64,000 bases of DNA from NCBI GenBank assembly GCA_947479915.1, contig CANKAU010000006.1:1-64000 (forward strand). The letters run 5' to 3'. Position numbers and translations under genes: made by a program. Under the pieces are notes generated by a model, which was given only the letters and a program-made list of their open reading frames with translations, was not told where the DNA came from and did no database searches. Shown in pieces: positions 1 to 10,118 of this stretch (within the stretch, counting starts at the first letter, position 1; each line of letters begins with the position of its first letter). The stretch comes from Chloroflexota bacterium. GTDB lineage: Bacteria > Chloroflexota > Dehalococcoidia > UBA2979.

Positions 1-792
1 ACGCGCGCGATCACGCGTCACCTGCGCTCGCGCGGCGTGGTGATGGGAACGATCACGCGCGACGAGACGCCCGCGCAGGCGCTCGCCCGCCTGCACAGCG
101 AGCCTGACTACGCCGGCCTCGACTACGTATCCGAGGTCTCCACCCGCGCCGCGTACGACTTCGGCGACGCGACGGTGCCGCTCGGCGCCTCGCCGGACGG
201 CGCGCCCGCGCCGCACGTCGTGGTCCTCGACCTCGGCGTGAAGCGAAACATCATGCGACTGCTGCGCGGCCGAGGCTGCAACATCACGGCCGTCCCGCAC
301 ACCACGGATGCCGAGACGATCCTCGCGATGAAGCCGGACGGAATGCTGATCTCGCCCGGTCCCGGCGACCCGATGCTCCTCGACCACGTTGTGAGCACGG
401 CGCGCGGGCTGATCGGGCGCACGCCGATCATGGGCATCTGCCTCGGTCACCAGGTGATCGGACGGGTGTTCGGCGCCTCGACGTACAAGCTGAAGTTCGG
501 CCACCGCGGCGCGAATCACCCCGTGCGCGACGAGTTCACCGGGCGCGTGTACATCACGTCGCAGAACCACGGCTTCGCGGTCGACGGCGATCACCTGCAG
601 GCAGACGCGAAGGTGAGCCAACTCCATCTGAACGACGGCACCGTCGAGGGGCTGGCGCACGCGACCGAGCCGGTGTTCACGATCCAGTACCACTCGGAGG
701 CCTCCCCCGGCCCGAACGACACCGAGTTCCTGTTCGACCGCTTCATCGCCAACGTCCGAGGCTCCACGCCCGCTTCGACGGGTCGCGGGTAA
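1..792 (+). CDS. carA: carbamoyl-phosphate synthase small subunit (5'-truncated by window edge)
   Basis: GATase class I motifs GICLGHQVIG and QYHSEASPGP; followed by carB one gene downstream. Confidence 0.95.
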   Translation, partial: TRAITRHLRSRGVVMGTITRDETPAQALARLHSEPDYAGLDYVSEVSTRAAYDFGDATVPLGASPDGAPAPHVVVLDLGVKRNIMRLLRGRGCNITAVPHTTDAETILAMKPDGMLISPGPGDPMLLDHVVSTARGLIGRTPIMGICLGHQVIGRVFGASTYKLKFGHRGANHPVRDEFTGRVYITSQNHGFAVDGDHLQADAKVSQLHLNDGTVEGLAHATEPVFTIQYHSEASPGPNDTEFLFDRFIANVRGSTPASTGRG

Positions 793-1487
793 TGGCCATG
801 GCTGCGGCGCCCGCAACGGGCTACTGGGAGCGCTGGGAACAGCGGTCGTTCGGCTGGAAGGCCGCGATCGAGTTCCTGCACCCGTTTGGCCGCGACCACG
901 CGGACGCCTTCGCGCCGCTCGCGCCGCTGTTCGACGTGCTGCGCGCGCTGCCCGGCGTCGAGGTGCCCCCGCTCGAGTGGCTGCACGCGACCTGGCTGCA
1001 CCTGGGCTTCCTGCGCGCGGACGACATCATGTGGTCGCAGGTCGAGACGTTCTACGTCAGCGCTGCGCCGCGCCTGCGCCGCATCGAGCCGCGTCCCGTG
1101 GGCCTCGGTGGCATCACCCTCACCGAGGATGGCCGCCTGACGCTGGGCGTCGAGGACAGCGGGCTGTTCCGGGAGGCACGGCGACAGGCCGCGCTCGGCG
1201 CAGTGAAGGCGCACGCGGCGCTCCGCTCCGACAGCGCGATGACGCCCGACGGCGACACCTTCGCCGCGACGATTGACCTCGCCTTCCTCGACGCCAGCGC
1301 GAGCGCACACGAACGCGTCACGCAGGCGATCGAGGCGTATCGCGACATCGTCCTGCCGGACGTCACTCCGACCCACCTCATGCTCGCGCGCCTCGCGGCG
1401 CTGCCGGAGCAGCACTACGCATCACTGGACGTCGTCGCCGAGATTCCGATGCTCGGAGCGCAGCACCGCGGGGGGTACCACAACTGA
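792..1487 (+). CDS. 2H-phosphoesterase / 2'-5' RNA ligase-like protein (tentative)
   Basis: TAATG overlap with carA stop; HATWLHLGFL and PTHLMLARLA resemble the two HxT/S motifs of the 2H superfamily. Confidence 0.5.
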   Translation: MAMAAAPATGYWERWEQRSFGWKAAIEFLHPFGRDHADAFAPLAPLFDVLRALPGVEVPPLEWLHATWLHLGFLRADDIMWSQVETFYVSAAPRLRRIEPRPVGLGGITLTEDGRLTLGVEDSGLFREARRQAALGAVKAHAALRSDSAMTPDGDTFAATIDLAFLDASASAHERVTQAIEAYRDIVLPDVTPTHLMLARLAALPEQHYASLDVVAEIPMLGAQHRGGYHN

Positions 1488-1495
1488 GCGCCGAG

Positions 1496-4400
1496 ATGAC
1501 TACGCCGACTCACGAGAAGCCTCGATCCGTGCTGATCATCGGCAGCGGCCCGATCGTCATTGGCCAGGCGGCCGAGTTCGACTACGCGGGCACGCAGGCG
1601 TGCAAAGCCATGCGCGAGGAGGGCATCCGCTCGATCCTCGTGAACTCGAACCCCGCGACGATCATGACGGACGAGGGCGTCGCCGACGTCACGTACATCG
1701 AGCCGCTCACCGTCGAGGTGGTGGAGCGCATCATCGCGCGTGAGCGCCCCGACGCTCTGCTCCCGACGCTCGGTGGCCAGACCGGCCTCAACCTCGCGAT
1801 GGACCTCGCGGAGGCGGGCATCCTCGAGAAGTACGGCGTGCGGATGCTCGGCTCGACGATCCGCACCATCAAGCTCGCCGAGGACCGCCAAGCGTTCCGC
1901 GATCTGCTCACCGAGATCGGCGAGCCGACGCCCAACAGCGCGATCGTGGAGACGTGGGAAGACGCGCGCCGCGCGCTCGATGAGATCGGGCTGCCCGCGG
2001 TGATCCGCCCGGCCTACACCCTCGGCGGCACCGGAGGCGGTATCGCTTACACGTTCGAGGAGTTCCAGACGATCGCGACAGGCGGCCTCGCGGCCTCGCC
2101 GATCCACCAGATCCTGGTGGAGCAGTCGCTCATCGGCTGGAAGGAACTTGAGTACGAAGTGATGCGGGACGCGAACGACACCTGCATCATCATCTGCAAC
2201 ATGGAGAACCTGGACCCGATGGGCGTCCACACCGGTGACTCCATCGTCGTCGCGCCGTCGCAGACGCTGTCCGACCGCGACCACCAGATGCTGCGCAACA
2301 GCGCGCTGAAGATCATCCGCGCACTCGGCATCGAAGGCGGCTGCAACGTGCAGTTCGCGCTCGCGCCTCGACCGGACATCGTGCCGTGGGCGGGTTCCGA
2401 GGACGAGGCCACCCTGCCCTACCACGTGATCGAGGTGAACCCGCGCGTGTCGCGCTCCTCGGCGCTCGCGTCGAAGGCGACCGGCTACCCGATCGCCCGC
2501 GTGGCCGCGAAGATCGCGATCGGCAAGTCGCTGCACGAGATCCAGAACTCCGTCACGGAGCGCACCACCGCCGCGTTCGAGCCCGCACTGGACTACGCCG
2601 TGGTGAAGATCCCACGCTGGCCGTTCGACAAGTTCGGCGCCGGTGACCGGCACCTCGGCACGCAGATGAAGGCGACCGGCGAGGTCATGGCGATCGATCG
2701 CACCTTCGAGGGCGCGCTGCAGAAGGCGATCCGGTCGCTGGAGTTCGGCCAGCGCAGCATTCTCTGGGAGCACCCGGAGTGGGGCGACACGCCGCCCCTC
2801 GACGCGACCGACGAGCGCATCTGGGCGCTGATCGCGTCGATCCGTCGAGGCCGCACGCCCACGGAGGTCGCCCTCGACTGCGGCGTCGACCCGTGGTTCC
2901 TCGACCGCTTCGCGCGCCTGATCGCGATGGAGCGCCGCCTGCTGTCCGAGGAGCTGACGCCGACGCTGCTGCGGCAGGCGAAGCGCCTCGGCTACAGCGA
3001 CCGCGACATCGCGACGCTCGCCGACCGGCTGCCCGAGCAAGTGCGCGCACTGCGCGACGAGTGGGGCATCCGTCCTGCGTACAAGATGGTGGACACCTGC
3101 GCCGCCGAGTTCGATGCCGTGACGCCCTACTTCTACTCGACCTACGAGGAGGAGAACGAGGCGCTGCCCGACACCGACCGCGAGCGGATGCTCGTGATCG
3201 GCTCTGGCCCGATCCGCATCGGACAGGGCATTGAGTTCGACTACTGCTCCGTGCGCGCGGCGCGCGCGCTGCAGGAGGCCGGGGTTCTCTCGATCCTCGC
3301 CAACTCGAACCCCGAGACGGCGTCGACGGACTTCGACACCTCGGACCGCCTGTACTTCGAGCCGCTGGACGAGGAGTCCGTGCGCGACCTACTGGAGAAC
3401 GAGTCGCTCGATGGCGAAGCGCCGCCTGCGATCGTGCAGTTCGGCGGGCAGACCGCAGTGAACATGGCGCGCCCGCTGCACACGGCAGGGCTGCCGATCG
3501 CCGGCTCCTCCGCCGAGACGATCGACCTCGCGGAGGACCGCGCGCGCTTCGAGGCGATCCTGTCCAGCCTCGACATCCCGCAGCCGCCGGGCGCGGGCGT
3601 GCGAACGCTGGAAGATGCACTCTCGACCGCTGCGGCGATCCAGTACCCCGTGCTGGTGCGCCCGTCCTATGTCCTCGGCGGCCGTGCGATGGAGGTCGTG
3701 CAGGATCCGGGCGAGCTGCGCCGCTACTTCGGCGCGGCGCTCGCGGAGAACACCGGCGCGGTGCTCATCGACAAGTACCTCGACGGACCCGAGCTCGAGG
3801 TGGACGCGATCTGCGACGGCGAGCAGGTGCTGATCCCGGGCATCATGGAGCACATCGAGCGCGCGGGCGTGCACTCGGGCGACTCGATGGCGGTGTACCC
3901 GCCACAGCGGCTCACGCCCGATCAGCGCGCCGCGATCATCGACTACACCACGCGGATGGCGTTCGCCCTGGGCGTGCGCGGCCTGATGAACGTGCAGTTC
4001 GTGATCGCGCCCAGCGCGCAGCCGGACGGCCCGGGCGTGTTCGTGATCGAGGTCAACCCGCGCTCCTCGCGCACCGTCCCGTTCCTCTCGAAGGTGACGG
4101 GCGTGCCCATGGTGCAGCTCGCGGTGAACATCATGCTCGGCAAGTCACTGAAGGATCAGGGCTACTCTGGCGGCCTCTGGCCCGAGCGTGACCTCGTCGC
4201 CGTGAAGGCGCCCGTGTTCTCGATGGCGAAGCTGATCGGCGTCGACACCTTCCTCGGCCCCGAGATGAAGTCGACCGGCGAGGTGATGGGCATCGACCAC
4301 ACCTTCGACGCCGCCGTGCGCAAGGCGATGATCGCGAGCGACCTGGAGGTGCGTCCGGGCACGCCGGTGCTGCTGTCGCTGTCGCGCCAGAGCAAGGCCG

Positions 4401-4765
4401 AGGCCACGCCGCTCGTACATCTGCTGCACGCGGCCGGCTGCCCGCTGTACGCGACCGAGGGCACCGCGGCGATGATCCGGGACCTGGGCATGCCTGTGAC
4501 CGAGGTGACGAAGCTCCTCGAAGGCCACCCGAACGTCGTCGATGTGATCCGCGACGGCTCCGTCGGCGCCGTGATCAACACGCTGGAGGGCGGTCGCACC
4601 GAGGTGCGGCGTGACGGCTTCCACATCCGCCGCAACGCGACGGAGATGCGCATCCCCTGCTTCACGTCGCTCGACACCGCGCGCGCGGCGATCGAGGCGC
4701 TCGCGGCACCGGACGACTACAACGTGAAGCCGCTGGTGGAGTACCGCGACGGAGCATCGGCGTGA
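1496..4765 (+). CDS. carB: carbamoyl-phosphate synthase large subunit
   Basis: 1089 aa, duplicated ATP-grasp halves (IGSGPIVIGQAAEFDYAG / IGSGPIRIGQGIEFDYC), MGS domain at C-terminus. Confidence 0.98.
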   Translation: MTTPTHEKPRSVLIIGSGPIVIGQAAEFDYAGTQACKAMREEGIRSILVNSNPATIMTDEGVADVTYIEPLTVEVVERIIARERPDALLPTLGGQTGLNLAMDLAEAGILEKYGVRMLGSTIRTIKLAEDRQAFRDLLTEIGEPTPNSAIVETWEDARRALDEIGLPAVIRPAYTLGGTGGGIAYTFEEFQTIATGGLAASPIHQILVEQSLIGWKELEYEVMRDANDTCIIICNMENLDPMGVHTGDSIVVAPSQTLSDRDHQMLRNSALKIIRALGIEGGCNVQFALAPRPDIVPWAGSEDEATLPYHVIEVNPRVSRSSALASKATGYPIARVAAKIAIGKSLHEIQNSVTERTTAAFEPALDYAVVKIPRWPFDKFGAGDRHLGTQMKATGEVMAIDRTFEGALQKAIRSLEFGQRSILWEHPEWGDTPPLDATDERIWALIASIRRGRTPTEVALDCGVDPWFLDRFARLIAMERRLLSEELTPTLLRQAKRLGYSDRDIATLADRLPEQVRALRDEWGIRPAYKMVDTCAAEFDAVTPYFYSTYEEENEALPDTDRERMLVIGSGPIRIGQGIEFDYCSVRAARALQEAGVLSILANSNPETASTDFDTSDRLYFEPLDEESVRDLLENESLDGEAPPAIVQFGGQTAVNMARPLHTAGLPIAGSSAETIDLAEDRARFEAILSSLDIPQPPGAGVRTLEDALSTAAAIQYPVLVRPSYVLGGRAMEVVQDPGELRRYFGAALAENTGAVLIDKYLDGPELEVDAICDGEQVLIPGIMEHIERAGVHSGDSMAVYPPQRLTPDQRAAIIDYTTRMAFALGVRGLMNVQFVIAPSAQPDGPGVFVIEVNPRSSRTVPFLSKVTGVPMVQLAVNIMLGKSLKDQGYSGGLWPERDLVAVKAPVFSMAKLIGVDTFLGPEMKSTGEVMGIDHTFDAAVRKAMIASDLEVRPGTPVLLSLSRQSKAEATPLVHLLHAAGCPLYATEGTAAMIRDLGMPVTEVTKLLEGHPNVVDVIRDGSVGAVINTLEGGRTEVRRDGFHIRRNATEMRIPCFTSLDTARAAIEALAAPDDYNVKPLVEYRDGASA

Positions 4766-5424
4766 GCCCACTCCCGATCGAGGCGGTGCTGTTCGACTGC
4801 GACGGCACCCTCGCCGACTCCGAGCCGATGATCACCGCGAGCATCATCGACACGCTCGCCGAGGAGGGCTTCACCGTCACCCCGGAGCAGATCCGCGAGG
4901 TCTTCGGCGTGCCGCTCCCCGAGATGATCGAGATCCTCGTCGGCACGATCAGCGCCGACCAGGTCGAGCGCATGCGGCAGCGCTACTTCGTGCACGCCGG
5001 CCCTCGACGCGCCGACGTGCAGCCGTTCCCCGGCGCACAGGCGCTGCTCGACGCGCTGGGCGATCGTGGCATCCCGTTCGCGATGGTGACCAACAAGATC
5101 GAGGCTTCAACGGCCGTGCAGATCGCGCAGTTCGGCTGGGAGGGTCGCTTCGGCGCCGTCGTCTGCGCGGAGAGCGTCCCGAACGCGAAGCCCGCGCCCG
5201 ACCCCGCGATCGAGGCCCTGCGCCGCATGGGCATCGCGGCGGAGCGCGCGGCGTTCATCGGCGACACGGAGTCGGACACGGCGTGCGCGCGAGACGCCGG
5301 CATCCCGGTGATCATCGGCTTGACCGGCACGCGATCGGCCGCGCACCTGCTTGCCGCCGGTGCCACGCACACGGTGGACTCCCTGGACCAGGTGCTCCCA
5401 CTGCTCTTCGGGGTGCCTGCATGA
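4762..5424 (+). CDS. HAD-family hydrolase (phosphoglycolate phosphatase-like)
   Basis: DCDGTLADSEP, FIGDTESD motifs; ATG overlaps carB stop. Confidence 0.88.
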   Translation: MSPLPIEAVLFDCDGTLADSEPMITASIIDTLAEEGFTVTPEQIREVFGVPLPEMIEILVGTISADQVERMRQRYFVHAGPRRADVQPFPGAQALLDALGDRGIPFAMVTNKIEASTAVQIAQFGWEGRFGAVVCAESVPNAKPAPDPAIEALRRMGIAAERAAFIGDTESDTACARDAGIPVIIGLTGTRSAAHLLAAGATHTVDSLDQVLPLLFGVPA

Positions 5425-6104
5425 CGGGCCGCATCGTCGACGCCGTGCTCTTCGACCTCGACGGCACGCTCGTCGACTCCCACCTGACGATCGCCGAGGC
5501 GATGGTCGCGGCGCTGCACACCTTCGGCTACGAGATCGACGTCCCGACGCTCATTCCGATGATCGGCCCGCCGATGGAGGCGCTCGCGCTGGAACTCGGC
5601 GCCCCGCCCGAGGAGGCCGCGCGCATCAACGCCGAGTACCTGCGCCTCTACCACCACGGCTACATCCAGCGCACGCCTGAGCACGCGGGAGCCAGCGCGC
5701 TCCTCGGACGCCTCGCGGACGCGGGCATCGTGCTCGGCGTCGTGACCAACAAGGTCGAGGAAGGCGCGCGGATGGTCGTGGAGATCGAGGGCTGGAGCGA
5801 CCGCTTCGGCGTCGTCGTCGGCCGTGACACGCCCAACGCCGCCGCGAAGCCCTCCCCGCTGGCCGCGCTACACGCGCTTGGCGTCCTCGGCATTGCGCCG
5901 GAGCGCACCGCGTTCGTCGGCGACACCGAGTTCGATGTCCGCTGCGCACGCGATGCTGGGATCGCGCACGTCATCGCGCTCGACACCAATCGCGATCCCG
6001 CGTTCCTGCGCGCCGAGGGCGCGACGCACCTCGTCCACACGCTGGAGGAGGTCGGGCCGCTGCTGCTGGGAGCTCCGATCGCGGACGGAAGGGTCACGTC
6101 ATGA
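5421..6104 (+). CDS. HAD-family hydrolase (paralog of preceding gene)
   Basis: DLDGTLVDSHL, FVGDTEFD motifs; start taken at ATG 5421 (ATGA overlap) rather than the longer ORF start. Confidence 0.88.
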   Translation: MTGRIVDAVLFDLDGTLVDSHLTIAEAMVAALHTFGYEIDVPTLIPMIGPPMEALALELGAPPEEAARINAEYLRLYHHGYIQRTPEHAGASALLGRLADAGIVLGVVTNKVEEGARMVVEIEGWSDRFGVVVGRDTPNAAAKPSPLAALHALGVLGIAPERTAFVGDTEFDVRCARDAGIAHVIALDTNRDPAFLRAEGATHLVHTLEEVGPLLLGAPIADGRVTS

Positions 6105-6877
6105 GGTCGTTCCACGCCGAGGTCACCGACAGCGTCCGGCTCTACGGCGACACGCACCTGCTGTGGTTCGTCTCGCCGCCGGACATGCTCGCCGCGACGC
6201 CAGGCCAGTTCGTGATGGCCTACGCCGGTGAGGGTGCGGATCCGCTGCTCGGCCGTGCGCTCTCCCTGCATCGTGTCCGCACCACCGACCGGCGTGCGGA
6301 GTTCGCGCTGCTGTTCGACGTCGTGGGACGTGGCACCGACTGGTTCGCGCATCGCCGCCCCGGCGACCTCGTGCGCATGGTCGGGCCGCTGGGCCGCGGC
6401 TTCGAGCCGCGCGAGCGCGTGGAGCACATGCTGCTCGTCGGCGGCGGCATCGGCTCGGCGCCCCTCGTGTGGCTCGCCGACGAGCTCATTGCGCAGGGCC
6501 GTGAGGTCACAATGATCCTCGGCGGGCGTACCCCGGAGCAGATCTTCCCGGCGGAGCTGCTGCACCCGTCGGTGGAGCTGATCGTGACGACCGAGGACGG
6601 CCGCCTGGGCGAGCAGGGTCGCGTCACCGCGCCGTTTGCGCGTCTGCTGCCGTGGTGCGACCAGGCGTTCACCTGCGGCCCAGAGCCGATGTTCGAGGCG
6701 CTCTTCGGCACCTTGCGCGACTCCGGGCTGCGCAAGCCGGTGCAGGGGCTGTGGGAGGGCCGCATGGCCTGCGGCATGGGCATCTGCTACTCCTGCGCCG
6801 TGTTCCCGGCGCAGGGCGGCGTGAAGCTGGTCTGCCACGACGGCCCCATGTTCGACCTGCGCGATGTGTACGCGTAG
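6101..6877 (+). CDS. pyrK: dihydroorotate dehydrogenase electron transfer subunit
   Basis: Ferredoxin-reductase fold with GGGIGSAPLVWLADEL and C-terminal 2Fe-2S cysteines ACGMGICYSCAV...KLVCHDGP. Confidence 0.92.
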   Translation: MRSFHAEVTDSVRLYGDTHLLWFVSPPDMLAATPGQFVMAYAGEGADPLLGRALSLHRVRTTDRRAEFALLFDVVGRGTDWFAHRRPGDLVRMVGPLGRGFEPRERVEHMLLVGGGIGSAPLVWLADELIAQGREVTMILGGRTPEQIFPAELLHPSVELIVTTEDGRLGEQGRVTAPFARLLPWCDQAFTCGPEPMFEALFGTLRDSGLRKPVQGLWEGRMACGMGICYSCAVFPAQGGVKLVCHDGPMFDLRDVYA

Positions 6878-6899
6878 CGCGTAGCCGCGGGGAGCCCCG

Positions 6900-7172
6900 A
6901 TGCGTCTGCGCCTCCATCACCTGCTCGTCCTGCTCGGCCTGATCGTGGGCGGGTACGTCGCCACGATCATCGACACGGAGCCGAGGTACCTCGGCTGGCT
7001 GTTCGCGATCGGCGGCGGCCTCGCCGGGGGCGCGTTCCTGGCGGCGATCCTGTCGGGCGATGCCCTCGCGAGCGGCCCCGCGCCTCGCAGCGGTCGAGGC
7101 ACCCGCGGACGCCCGGCGTGGTTCGACGAGGACGAGAGCGTCCCGCCCCCGCCCGACGACTCACGGAACTAG
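6900..7172 (+). CDS. small membrane protein of unknown function
   Basis: ORF with two predicted TM segments, GC-typical codon usage, downstream of pyrK. Confidence 0.55.
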   Translation: MRLRLHHLLVLLGLIVGGYVATIIDTEPRYLGWLFAIGGGLAGGAFLAAILSGDALASGPAPRSGRGTRGRPAWFDEDESVPPPPDDSRN

Positions 7173-7179
7173 CGGCAGG

Positions 7180-7977
7180 CTAGAGCGAGAAGCCGCGCGT
7201 CAGGATCAGCATGTCGCGCTGCGTCCATGTCGCGTTGAACTCGGGATGCGAGCGCGACCATTCCTGCAGCGCTGCGAACTTGCCTCCCGGCACCGGATCA
7301 CCGGCCTCGGGCGTCGTGGTGTAGCAGTTGTCGACGATCACTGCGGCCCGCGCGGCGAGCGTCGGGAGCGCCGCATCCAGCTCGGCCGTGATCTGCCGGT
7401 ACGTGTGCTTCGAGTCGCAAAACAGCACGTCGATGGTGCCTTCGAAGCGCTGCAGCCATGCCACGGAATCCTGCCCAAACTGCGGCTGGTGGTACGCCTC
7501 CAGCGCAAAGTCGTGCGCGAGCCGGGGCCGCATCGGCTGCGGATCCCGGAGATCGACGGAGTAGACGGTCGACTGGACACCGCGGATCGCCAGCAGGCGT
7601 GCGGCGGCGAGGAGGATGCGCGTGCTCACCGACTCGGAGGGCTGCGCGACGGACCACTCGTACGAGTGCCCCAGGTCGTAGAACGAGAACGCGGATCCCA
7701 GCTCCACGATCACCCGCGAGTCGAGCGCCAGCGGGATGCCGAGGAGGTACGCGGCCTTGTCCTGCCCGTAGACGTGGGCGCCCATGTCGACGACCAGGTC
7801 GAGGTAGTTGCGCGGCGCGCCCTCGTACACGGCGAGTGCCGCGTGAGCCGCGCTCCCCTCACGACGCAGCTGGCGCATCCACCGGATGCGCCTCCGCAGG
7901 GCGTACGGGATGGCGCGACGAGCGAGGTCGAGGAGTCGCGAACGTGCCAACCGACACCTCGATTCACGCCCCGTCAC
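7180..7977 (-). CDS. class I SAM methyltransferase-like protein
   Basis: VIVELGSAFSFYDLG (SAM-binding-like), DVLFCDSKHTY, VIVDNCYTT. Confidence 0.6.
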   Translation of the reverse strand: MTGRESRCRLARSRLLDLARRAIPYALRRRIRWMRQLRREGSAAHAALAVYEGAPRNYLDLVVDMGAHVYGQDKAAYLLGIPLALDSRVIVELGSAFSFYDLGHSYEWSVAQPSESVSTRILLAAARLLAIRGVQSTVYSVDLRDPQPMRPRLAHDFALEAYHQPQFGQDSVAWLQRFEGTIDVLFCDSKHTYRQITAELDAALPTLAARAAVIVDNCYTTTPEAGDPVPGGKFAALQEWSRSHPEFNATWTQRDMLILTRGFSL

Positions 7978-7995
7978 GGGCGCGGTCGATGCCTG

Positions 7996-9087
7996 CTAGG
8001 TGATGCGATCCACCACCGTGCCGAGCTCGAGGTAGTGATCCGCGAGGGCGCGCATCTCCAGCGAGGTGCTGCCCGCGAAGGCGACCACCTCCACACGCAC
8101 GCCCTGGTTCTGCACGGCCTCGACCGCGCGGGCGAAGTCTGCGTCGCCGGAGACGATCGCGATCACATCCACGCGACCGGCCATGGACACCATGTCGATC
8201 GCCATCTCGACGTCGAAGTTGCCCTTGATCGAGCCATCCGCGAAGCGCTTCAGCGACTTCGTGACAATGCGGTAGTCGTACGGCACGAACGGCGCGACGA
8301 ACTTCTGCTGCTCGATCGGCTCGCGCGGGTCGTCCGAGATCGGCGAGTAGGCCGTCGCCCGGACAAGCTGCCGGCCCTCGCGCAGCATGTTCAGCAGGCG
8401 GCCCATGTGCACCGGGCGGCCGCCCTCCACGCCGTACATGAGGTTCGGCACGTCTACGAAGATGCCGAGCCGCGGGCGGTAGCCGCCGCGGTCGACCTGC
8501 TGGCCAAGCGTCAGCATGCCGGCCCGCAGCTCCGCGAGGACGGTGCGCTGCTGCTCAACGAGCGAGCGCAGGCGACCGACCTCGGTCGCGAGGCCGGAGG
8601 CGTCGCCGGGGATCGGCTCGACTGCGGGAAGCGGCGGGAGCGGCGCACTGGCGGTCTCGGGAGCGACCGGCGCAGCCGGCATCTCCTCCGGCGCGACCAG
8701 GTCCGTCGGCGTCTCGTCCGGCGTCACCGATTCCTCGACGGCCGGGGCGGCACGACGAGCGCGCGGCGCACGAGTCCGGCGCGGGGGCGCCTCGGCCTCA
8801 TCGGTCGCGGGGGCCGCAGCAGCGGCGCGCGGCGCACGAGGCGCGCGCGCGGGACGCGGCGCGGCTTCCTCGGTCGGCGCGGCATCTTCGCCCTCGGCGG
8901 CGGCCGCACTCGAGCGGCGTCGGCGGACGGTCGGCTTCGGCTTGTCGTCGCTCGCGGCGGGAGCGCCGGGCTTCGGCTCACCGGGGCGGCGACGGCCGGC
9001 GATCATGGATTCGGCCAGTCCTCGACGCGGCCGGGGACTGCCCCCGCCGTCGCCGGAGACGTCATTCAGTTCATCGATCAGGCTCAC
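7996..9087 (-). CDS. NYN/LabA-like (DUF88) domain protein with Ala/Pro/Arg-rich N-terminus
   Basis: IFVDVPNLMYG, KGNFDVEMAIDMV, VSGDADFARAVE motifs of NYN nucleases. Confidence 0.85.
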   Translation of the reverse strand: MSLIDELNDVSGDGGGSPRPRRGLAESMIAGRRRPGEPKPGAPAASDDKPKPTVRRRRSSAAAAEGEDAAPTEEAAPRPARAPRAPRAAAAAPATDEAEAPPRRTRAPRARRAAPAVEESVTPDETPTDLVAPEEMPAAPVAPETASAPLPPLPAVEPIPGDASGLATEVGRLRSLVEQQRTVLAELRAGMLTLGQQVDRGGYRPRLGIFVDVPNLMYGVEGGRPVHMGRLLNMLREGRQLVRATAYSPISDDPREPIEQQKFVAPFVPYDYRIVTKSLKRFADGSIKGNFDVEMAIDMVSMAGRVDVIAIVSGDADFARAVEAVQNQGVRVEVVAFAGSTSLEMRALADHYLELGTVVDRIT

Positions 9088-10118
9088 GCAGCCCCCGCTT
9101 CGCCGGCGTACTGGAGCACCGAGCAGCGCGCGGCTACCTGCTCGGCCAGGTGGATGAAGGATCGTGCGATCTCGCTGTCCGGGTGTCCGGCGACCACGGG
9201 CACGCCCGTATCGCCGCCCTCGCGGATCGCGGCGTCGAGGGGCAACTCACCCAGGAACTCGACGCCCAGTTCATCGGCAGCCTCGGCGGCGCCGCCGCGG
9301 CCGAAGATATCGCCGCTCATGTTCTCGACGACGCCGAAGATCGGCACGCCGAGGCGGTCAAACATGCCCACGGCCTTCGTGGCGTCCTCCACGGACACCT
9401 TCGAAGGGCTGGACACAATCACCACGCCCGCGATCAGGCACTCCTGCGCGAGCGTCATGCTCGCGTCCGAGGTGCCCGGCGGCAGATCCACGATCAGGTA
9501 GTCCAACTCGCCCCAGTCCACGTCGCGGAGCGTCTGGCGGACGCCGGAACCGATCATCGGCCCGCGCCACACGACGGGGGTGCCCTTCGGCAGCACGAAC
9601 CCGATCGACACAGCTTTCACGCCGTGCGCCTCGATCGGGTGGAGGCCCTCCTGCCCGGAGGCGAGGATGCCGCCCTCGATGCCCATCATGGTCGGGATGT
9701 TCGGCCCGGTGATGTCAGCGTCCAGGATGCCCACCCGCGCGCCGAGCTGCGCCAGCGCGACGGCGAGGTTCACGGAGACGCTGGACTTGCCGACGCCGCC
9801 CTTGTTGGAGGCGACGGCGATCACGTTGCGGACGCCCTCGACGGGCTGGGGCGCATCGGGTCGGCTCGCGGCGCGCACGTCGGCGCCCCACCCGATCTCG
9901 ATATCGTCGATGCCCGGCACGTGGGCGAGCGCAGCGCGCACGTCCGTATCGATCGTCGCGCGCAACGGGCACGCCGGCGTCGTCAGGACGATGTCGAAGC
10001 GAACCTTGGCACCCTCGACGGCGAGGTTCTGGACCATGTTGAGGGCGACGATGGAGCGATGAAGCTCAGGGTCGTTAACGGTCTGCAACGCGGCCATCAC
10101 CGCGTTCTGGTCGACCAC
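9084..10118 (-). CDS. Mrp/NBP35-family Fe-S carrier ATPase
   Basis: DUF59 N-terminus plus SNKGGVGKSSVSVNLA deviant Walker A; GTG start at 10118 with AAGGA upstream preferred over the longer ORF. Confidence 0.93.
   Translation of the reverse strand: MVDQNAVMAALQTVNDPELHRSIVALNMVQNLAVEGAKVRFDIVLTTPACPLRATIDTDVRAALAHVPGIDDIEIGWGADVRAASRPDAPQPVEGVRNVIAVASNKGGVGKSSVSVNLAVALAQLGARVGILDADITGPNIPTMMGIEGGILASGQEGLHPIEAHGVKAVSIGFVLPKGTPVVWRGPMIGSGVRQTLRDVDWGELDYLIVDLPPGTSDASMTLAQECLIAGVVIVSSPSKVSVEDATKAVGMFDRLGVPIFGVVENMSGDIFGRGGAAEAADELGVEFLGELPLDAAIREGGDTGVPVVAGHPDSEIARSFIHLAEQVAARCSVLQYAGEAGAA

Noticed and set aside
7060-9501. 813-aa plus-strand ORF (and similar long ORFs at 20613-22829 +, 28711-30363 -, 1415-3040 -, 39933-41324 +)
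   Set aside because: Antisense to clearly recognisable genes; Arg/His/Ala-rich low-information translations typical of high-GC spurious ORFs.
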